A stretch of DNA of 64,000 bases. Source: Polytrichum commune (taxonomy: Eukaryota > Streptophyta > Polytrichopsida > Polytrichales > Polytrichaceae). Made by a program: the position numbers and the translations under genes. The notes beneath the pieces were generated by a model that was given only the letters and a program-made list of their open reading frames with translations, did not search any database and had not been told where the DNA came from. The DNA lies in the NCBI GenBank assembly GCA_950295325.1, contig OX485804.1:15316001-15380000 (forward strand). The letters run 5' to 3'. Below, piece by piece: positions 58,653 through 64,000 of this stretch (its first letter is position 1; the number at the start of each line of letters is the position of its first letter).

Positions 58653-60530
58653 GAGGCCTCGGATCCGAGGCCTTACACACAAACTACTTTACATACTTGA
58701 AACCAACCAAAGTGCCTCTTCCGTACACATGTTTTGGAACACATAAAAGAGGCCTCGGATCCGAGGCCTCATTCACAAACTAGTTTACATACTCAAAACA
58801 AACCAAAGTGCCTCATCCGTACACTTGTTTTGGAACACATAAAAGAGGCCTCGGATCCGAGGCCTCATTCACAAACTACTTTACATACTCAAACCCAACC
58901 AAAGTGCCTCTTCCGTACACTTGTTTTGGAACACATGAAAGAGGCCTCGGATCCGAGGCCTCATTCACAAACTAGTTTACATAGTCAAAACAAACCAAAG
59001 TGCCTCATCCGTACACTTGTTTTGGAACACATAAAAGAGGCCTCGGATCCGAGGCCTCATTCACAAACTACTTTACATACTCAAAACCAACCAAAGTGCC
59101 TCTTCCGTACACTTGTTTTGGAACACATAAAAGAGGCCTCGGATCCGAGGCCTCATTCACAAACTAGTTTACATACTCAAAACAAACCAAAGTGCCTTAT
59201 CCGTACACATGTTTTGGAACACATAAAAGAGGCCTCGGATCCGAGGCCTCATTCACAAACTAGTTTACATACTCAAAACAAACCAAAGTGCCTCATCCGT
59301 ACACATGTTTTGGAACACATAAAAGAGGCCTCGGATCCGAGGCCTCATTCATAAACTAGTTACATACTCAAAACAAACCAAAGTGCCTCATCCGTACACA
59401 TGTTTTGGAACACATAAAAGAGGCCTCGGATCCGAGGCCTCATTCACAAACTAATTTACATCCTCAAAACAAAACAAACCAAAGTGCCTCATCCGTACAC
59501 TTGTTTTGGAACACATAAAAGAGGCCTCGGATCCGAGGCCTCATTCACAAACTACTTTACATACTCAAAACCAACCAAAGTGCCTCTTCCGTACACTTGT
59601 TTTGGAACACATAAAAGAGGCCTCGGATCCGAGGCCTCATTCACAAACTAGTTTACATACTCAAAACAAACCAAAGTGCCTTATCCGTACACATGTTTTG
59701 GAACACATAAAAGAGGCCTCGGATCCGAGGCCTCATTGACAAACTAGTTTACATACTCAAAACAAACCAAAGTGCCTCATCCGTACACATGTTTTGGAAC
59801 ACATAAAAGAGGCCTCGGATCCGAGGCCTCATTCATAAACTAGTTACATACTCAAAACAAACCAAAGTGCCTCATCCGTACACATGTTTTGGAACACATA
59901 AAAGAGGCCTCGGATCCGAGGCCTCATTCACAAACTAATTTACATCCTCAAAACAAACCAAAGCTAAGTGCCTCATCCGTACACATGTTTCGGAACACAT
60001 AAAAGAGGCCTCGGATCCGAGGCCTCATTCACAAACTACTTTACATACTGAAAACAAACCAAAGTGCCTCATCCGTACACTTGTTTTGGAACACATAAAA
60101 GAGGCCTCGGATCCGAGGCCTCATTCACAAAGTAGTTTACATACTCAAAACAAACCAAAGTGCCTCATCCGTACACTTGTTTTGGAACACATAAACGAGG
60201 CCTCGGATCCGAGGCCTCATTCACAAAGTAGTTTACATACTCAAAACAAACCAAAGTGCCTCATCCGTACACATGTTTTGGAACACATAAAAGAGGCCTC
60301 GGATCCGAGGCCTCATTCACAAACTAGTTTACATACTCAAAACAAACCAAAGTGCCTCTTCTGTACACTTGTTTTGGAACACATAAAAGACCCCTCGGAT
60401 CCGAGGCCTCATTCACAAACTAGTTTACATCCTCAAAAACAAGCAAAGTGCCTCATTCATACAAGTTATACTTTGAATCAAAAAACCTCAAGTGGCCTCA
60501 GCCGAGAGGCCTGGGATCCGAGGCCTAACA
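58653..60530. repeat. 96-bp satellite, about 18 units, each with the 22-bp palindrome
   Basis: Units start every 96 bp from 58749 to 60389 (small indels near 59400 and 59970), bracketed by single variant copies at 58653 and 60508. Each unit is the palindrome plus 'attcacaaactagtttacat', 'actcaaaacaaaccaaagtg' and 'cctcatccgtacac' with 'tgttttggaacacataaaa'. The palindrome is nearly invariant while spacers vary more. Because 96 is a multiple of 3, frames of up to about 200 codons open (58734-59354, 60086-60688); I treat them as artefacts. Confidence 0.93.
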
Positions 60531-60607
60531 CACAAACTAGTTTACATACTCAGAACCAACCAAAGTGCCTCATAAAGACATGCCTAACCAAGTTACTTGT
60601 TACATGG

Positions 60608-60629
60608 CCCACGGGCGTTCACCCGTGGG
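60608..60629. repeat. second palindrome, copy 3
   Basis: CCCACGGGCG, two T, then CACCCGTGGG (one G-T position in the stem); preceded by 'agttacttgttacatgg' as in the other copies. Confidence 0.8.
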
Positions 60630-60639
60630 GCACAAGGCA

Positions 60640-61870
60640 GAGAGCAAGGAATCAAAAATGGAAGAAAGTTGACATTCCATTAGTTTGAGAAATCAAGAAC
60701 TTCACCTCTCTCAAAACCCTACCTCTCACATACTCAAACTTACACAAATATGAGGCCTCGGATCCGAGGCCTCTTCCCCTAGCTCTTTCTTATGCACTAC
60801 ACAAAACAAGACAAGGCCGAGAGCAATTGATGTGCACATAACATTTTGATTTTTCAAGCACAAACCTACCCACAAATAAGAGGCCTCGGATCCGAGGCCT
60901 CTTCCTATGGCTCCCACTTATGCACTACACAATAGAAGAAATGGCCGAGAGCAAAGAATCAAGAAAGCAAGAAAGTTGACATTCCATTAGTTTGAGAAAT
61001 CAAGAACCTCACCTCTCTCAAAACCCTACCTCTCACATAGTCAAACTTACACAAATATGAGGCCTCGGATCCGAGGCTCTTCCCCTAGCTCTTTCTTATG
61101 CACTACACAAAACAAGACAAGGCCGAGAGCAATTGATGTGCACATAACATTTTGATTTTTCAAGCACAAACCTACCCACAAATAAAAGACCTCGGATCCG
61201 AGGCCTCTTTCTATGGCTCCAACTTATGCATTACACAATAGAAGAAACGGCCGAGAGCAAGGCATCAAGAAAGCAAGAAAGTTGACATTCCATTAGGTTG
61301 AGAAATCAAGAACCTCGCCTCTCTCAAAACCCTACCTTTCACATACTCAAACTTACACAAATATGAGGCCTCGGATCCGAGGCCTCTTGCCCTAGCTCGT
61401 TCTTGTGCACTACACAAAACGAGCCAAGGCCAAGAGCAATTGATGTGCACATAACATTTTGATTTTTCAAGCACAAACCTACCCACAAATAAGAGGCCTC
61501 GGATCTGAGGCCTCTTCCTATGGCTCCCACTTATGCACTACACAATAGAAGAAATGGCCGAGAGCAAGGAATCAAGAAAGCAAGAAAGTCGACATTCCAT
61601 TTGTTTGAGAAATCAAGAACCTCGCCTCTCTCAAAACCCTACCTTTCACATACTCAAACTTACACAAATATGAGGCCTCGGATCCGAGGCCTCTTCCCCT
61701 AGCTCATTCTTGTGCACTACACAAAATGAGACAAGGCCGAGAGCAACATGATGTGCACATAACCTTTTGATTTTTCAAGCACAAACATACCTTTCCTGAC
61801 ATGTTCCTAAACCCAAATCAGGACAAGGCCGAAAGCAAGTCAAGCTGATATTCCAAATACTATGAGAAAT
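60640..61870. repeat. 306-bp repeat, about 3.5 units, two palindromes per unit
   Basis: Units near 60645, 60955, 61260 and 61565 share 'gcaagaaagttgacattcca', 'caagaacctcacctctctca' and 'cacataacattttgattttt'. Palindromes lie at about 60752, 60880, 61059, 61188, 61365, 61493 and 61672; some have one or two changes. Spacing alternates about 128 and 179 bp. Similar spacer blocks ('aaggccgagagcaa') tie it to the first block. Confidence 0.9.
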
Positions 61871-62110
61871 CAAGGTGATAAAAATTAAGCAAAAACGTTG
61901 GCGAACATAGCTTGGCCGAGATCCCGACACCTTACCAGAATTTGGAGTATGCCCTCCACTGAAGCCCGTATATTGGCGCCACTATCTTCCGAGGTCCCGT
62001 CCTCTGTCGGCGTTATTGGAGTGCTTCTCGAATCTCCGAGGTTTACTTGCGCCATTCCTCTCCCGCGGCCACGCCCTCGCCTTGATGTTTGTTGTGTTCC
62101 GCCCGCCTTG

Positions 62111-63532
62111 TGTGAGCCCAAAATGGTGCCCACATGTGGTGATTAAGTCTTCGAAACCAATTTTAGTGTGACTTTGATGTGCTATGATTATTCACAAAAC
62201 ATAAAAAGAGTGAAGTGTGGTATGGATTTAAGTTTAGGCATTAGAATGTGTTGTGTAGTAATTTCAAGGTTTAACTTCAATAAGAGGATGCCTTGATTAG
62301 GTGAGTGGGGGGTAAGGTGAAGCAAGGTGAGCTCCGCGAGTTAAATGCCCACTTTTGGATCCACCTTGGTAGTTTGGGAAGAAGGAAGCTTGGTGGATGG
62401 GGATTAGTCCCTACTTTGGAGGAGAGGGTTAAAGGATTGTGATTGGAGGTGCCAATCCTCTCACCCTATCCTCACCTCTTTCCCCCTCTCTCCCTCTCTC
62501 CCTCTTTGCTACTTAAGGTGTTTTTTCTCTCATTTCTCTCTCTCTTCATCAAGCGCTCTCAAGGGAGCAAGCTCTTAAAAGCTTGAGCTACGCGTGTAGG
62601 ACATTAGTTTTTAGTGAATTTAATTAGTTAAGTTCTCTCTCTCAATTCCTCTCAAGTGGAGTGAGCTCTTAGAGCTTGAGACAACATGTGGGGATTAGGT
62701 AGTTATTTAGTGGAATTAGTGGGTTAGATTAATTCATTAGTAAAGGATCGAAAACAAAGACTTAGGGAAATGCTCGATTAGCGGCTAGGGGAGACTGTAT
62801 CAAGAGGCAGCTGGTTAGCTGTGGTTGCGACTGCATTGGAGGCAGCTGGTTAGCTGTGGTTGTGATTGCATTGGAGGCAGCTGGTTAGCTGTGGCCGGGA
62901 CTGTATCAGGAGGCAGCTGGTTAGCTGTGGTTGTGAGTGCATTGGAGGCAGCTGGTTAGCTGTGGCCGGGACTGTATCAAGAGGCAACTGGTTAACTGCG
63001 GCTGCGACTGCATCGGAGGCAGCTGGTTAGCTGTGGTTGTGACTGATTAGTTTATATTATTACATTAGTTTATAGACTATATTAGACTATATTAGTTTAT
63101 AGATAAGTAGTTGGCCACATTAGGTTAGGTGGAGGCACGTGTGGGTTTCATAAGTAATTGCACTTAGGATTGATTATGGGAAATAGCGTTTTTTAACGCT
63201 TGTATCCTCTCTATTAAATAAATCAAGTGCACAAGTAATGGAGAAGGTGGAGGACTTCCGCGAGGGGAAGACAAAGGAGGTTGGGTCAAAGTATGCAAGG
63301 GGAAAATCATTGAGGGCATGTGCGGCTAAAGCCGCGGGTTGGACTCTTGAGAAAGCCAACTCTAGCACAAGCCAAGAGGCCAACATTAATAAAGTACAAT
63401 GAGTGAGACAATGCATGTTCATTTAAACATGAAAATCACCTTGCATATGGTTCCATGTTGTGATAGATAAATGTGATTCTCAAAGTCATCACCCGGACTA
63501 GGACGCTTAAGGGTGGTGGATTTGGTCTCACA
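62111..63532. mobile_element. solo LTR, copy 2
   Basis: 1,422 bp, TGTGAGCCCAAAATGG at the left and TTTGGTCTCACA at the right (TG...CA ends with a 6-9-bp inverted repeat), flanked by the exact 5-bp duplication CCTTG (62106-62110 and 63533-63537). Same family as the solo LTR at 33930. It carries pyrimidine-rich tracts (62465-62560) and a minisatellite (62790-63045). Confidence 0.92.
62790..63045. repeat. minisatellite inside solo LTR 2
   Basis: About seven copies of a unit of about 36 bp, 'ggaggcagctggttagctgt' plus 'ggttgtgactgcatt' and variants. It follows a conserved LTR block ('ttagtggaattagtggg') that also precedes the different minisatellite of LTR copy 1. Confidence 0.88.
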
Positions 63533-64000
63533 CCTTGCTTCGCTGAAATCTTGAAGCAGGGGTCACAACATCCACACTTAGGGTTTCTGCGCATGGGTCT
63601 CCTCCTTCAGCTCTTTCGCGGCCTCCCAACAAATTTGATTTTAGATCTTCCTTTGCCGCTTTCCTCTTGGACGCCTTCATTTTTTCTCTTGCTTGAATCG
63701 TTGGTTGTCCCGACATCGGTTCTCGCTCTTCTAACGCCTTCTCAATTTGTTGTGCTACCTCCTTGTTGTCTTCTTCGTAGATATTTCCACTATCTCCACT
63801 CCCCCCTTCTTCCTATATTTAAGATAAAACAATGTTTATAACAATGATGACAAACCATAATATCTAAAAGAAAAGTTGTTTCACAGTTGAATATGTTCTA
63901 CCATTTTTATTATGTGCTCAAACAACTGAATATATGGAGAACCCGAAGAATACGTACGACACTTGTAGAGTTTGTCTCTTCGCGTGAGTCCTCTTGGATG

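Larger units (their letters stand above)
61885..63812 (-). pseudogene. unknown gene exon split by a solo LTR
   Basis: From acceptor 'cttaaatatag' (exon start 63812) the frame reads EEGGSGDSGNIYEEDNKEVA, later MSGQPTIQAREKMKASKRKA, and TPASRFQRSK up to 63534. There the solo LTR (62111-63532) interrupts. On its far side the frame resumes in the same phase with AGGTQQTSRRGRGRGRG, MAQVNLGDSRSTPITPT, and stops at 61885 (QAMFANVFA). Removing the LTR and one copy of its 5-bp duplication gives one continuous, highly charged ORF of about 168 codons, with a Lys/Arg-rich part and an RG-rich stretch. At least one more exon should lie beyond 64000. I do not recognise the family. RG-rich segments suggest nucleic-acid binding. 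Confidence 0.6.

Noticed and set aside
58734-60688. Plus-strand frames of about 200 codons with 32-residue repeats (EASDPRPHS)
   Set aside because: Product of the 96-bp satellite; broken by single indels, no start context, no domain.
56947-61693. CRISPR-like array
   Set aside because: Spacers are themselves repeated and of 70-280 bp, the unit is a perfect palindrome, and the DNA is from a plant nucleus.

Overview
The window looks like nuclear DNA of a non-vascular land plant, most likely a moss. The main evidence is the gene at about 3.1-11.1 kb on the minus strand. Three exons joined by good splice sites encode a protein kinase domain, then an NB-ARC ATPase, then a very long array of 24-residue leucine-rich repeats. 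This kinase-NBS-LRR order (PNL) is the class described from mosses such as Physcomitrella. The rest is AT-rich, intron-containing, and dominated by DNA transposons, MITEs, solo LTRs and tandem repeats. The organism call is an inference; nothing here names a species.

Layout. 1-3.1 kb: a decayed Ty3/gypsy gag start and several tandem repeats, including eight copies of a small GC-rich palindrome. 3.1-11.1 kb: the immune-receptor-like PNL gene (about 2,320 residues, about 57 LRR units) with one frameshift in the kinase exon. 11-29 kb: mostly non-coding, with foldback repeats, MITEs, a relic of a LINE with a restriction-like endonuclease, and a 1.5-kb DNA transposon with 8-bp target duplications around a broken ORF I cannot name. 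29.5-31.1 kb: a structurally complete hAT-type element (18-bp perfect TIRs, 8-bp duplication) carrying only the C-terminal part of a transposase. 32.6-33.0 kb: a MITE. 33.9-35.0 kb: a solo LTR with 5-bp duplication. 38.4-41.4 kb: duplicated sequence, a four-copy tandem repeat of about 0.3 kb, and one small unknown gene. 42.8-52.5 kb: more MITEs and a possible LINE ORF1 relic.

52.6-56.8 kb (minus) is the most unusual locus. It is a twelve-block, eleven-exon pseudogene whose conceptual product has an N-terminal ParB-like domain and a C-terminal beta-class DNA amino-methyltransferase fold, a combination familiar from bacterial and phage methylases. Immediately upstream of its start codon begins a region of nearly 5 kb (56.9-61.7 kb) holding about 36 copies of a perfect 22-bp palindrome, in three different repeat formats (about 127-bp, 96-bp and 306-bp spacing), plus three copies of a second hairpin. 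A last gene on the minus strand (61.9-63.8 kb, continuing off the window) is split by a second solo LTR of the same family as the one at 34 kb.

The PNL gene would act in pathogen recognition and signalling in the cytoplasm. The ParB-methylase locus suggests DNA modification or a mobile-element role, but this copy carries three frame lesions and is probably dead. All exon joins are my manual reading of splice consensus and phase; no alignment or expression data were available.
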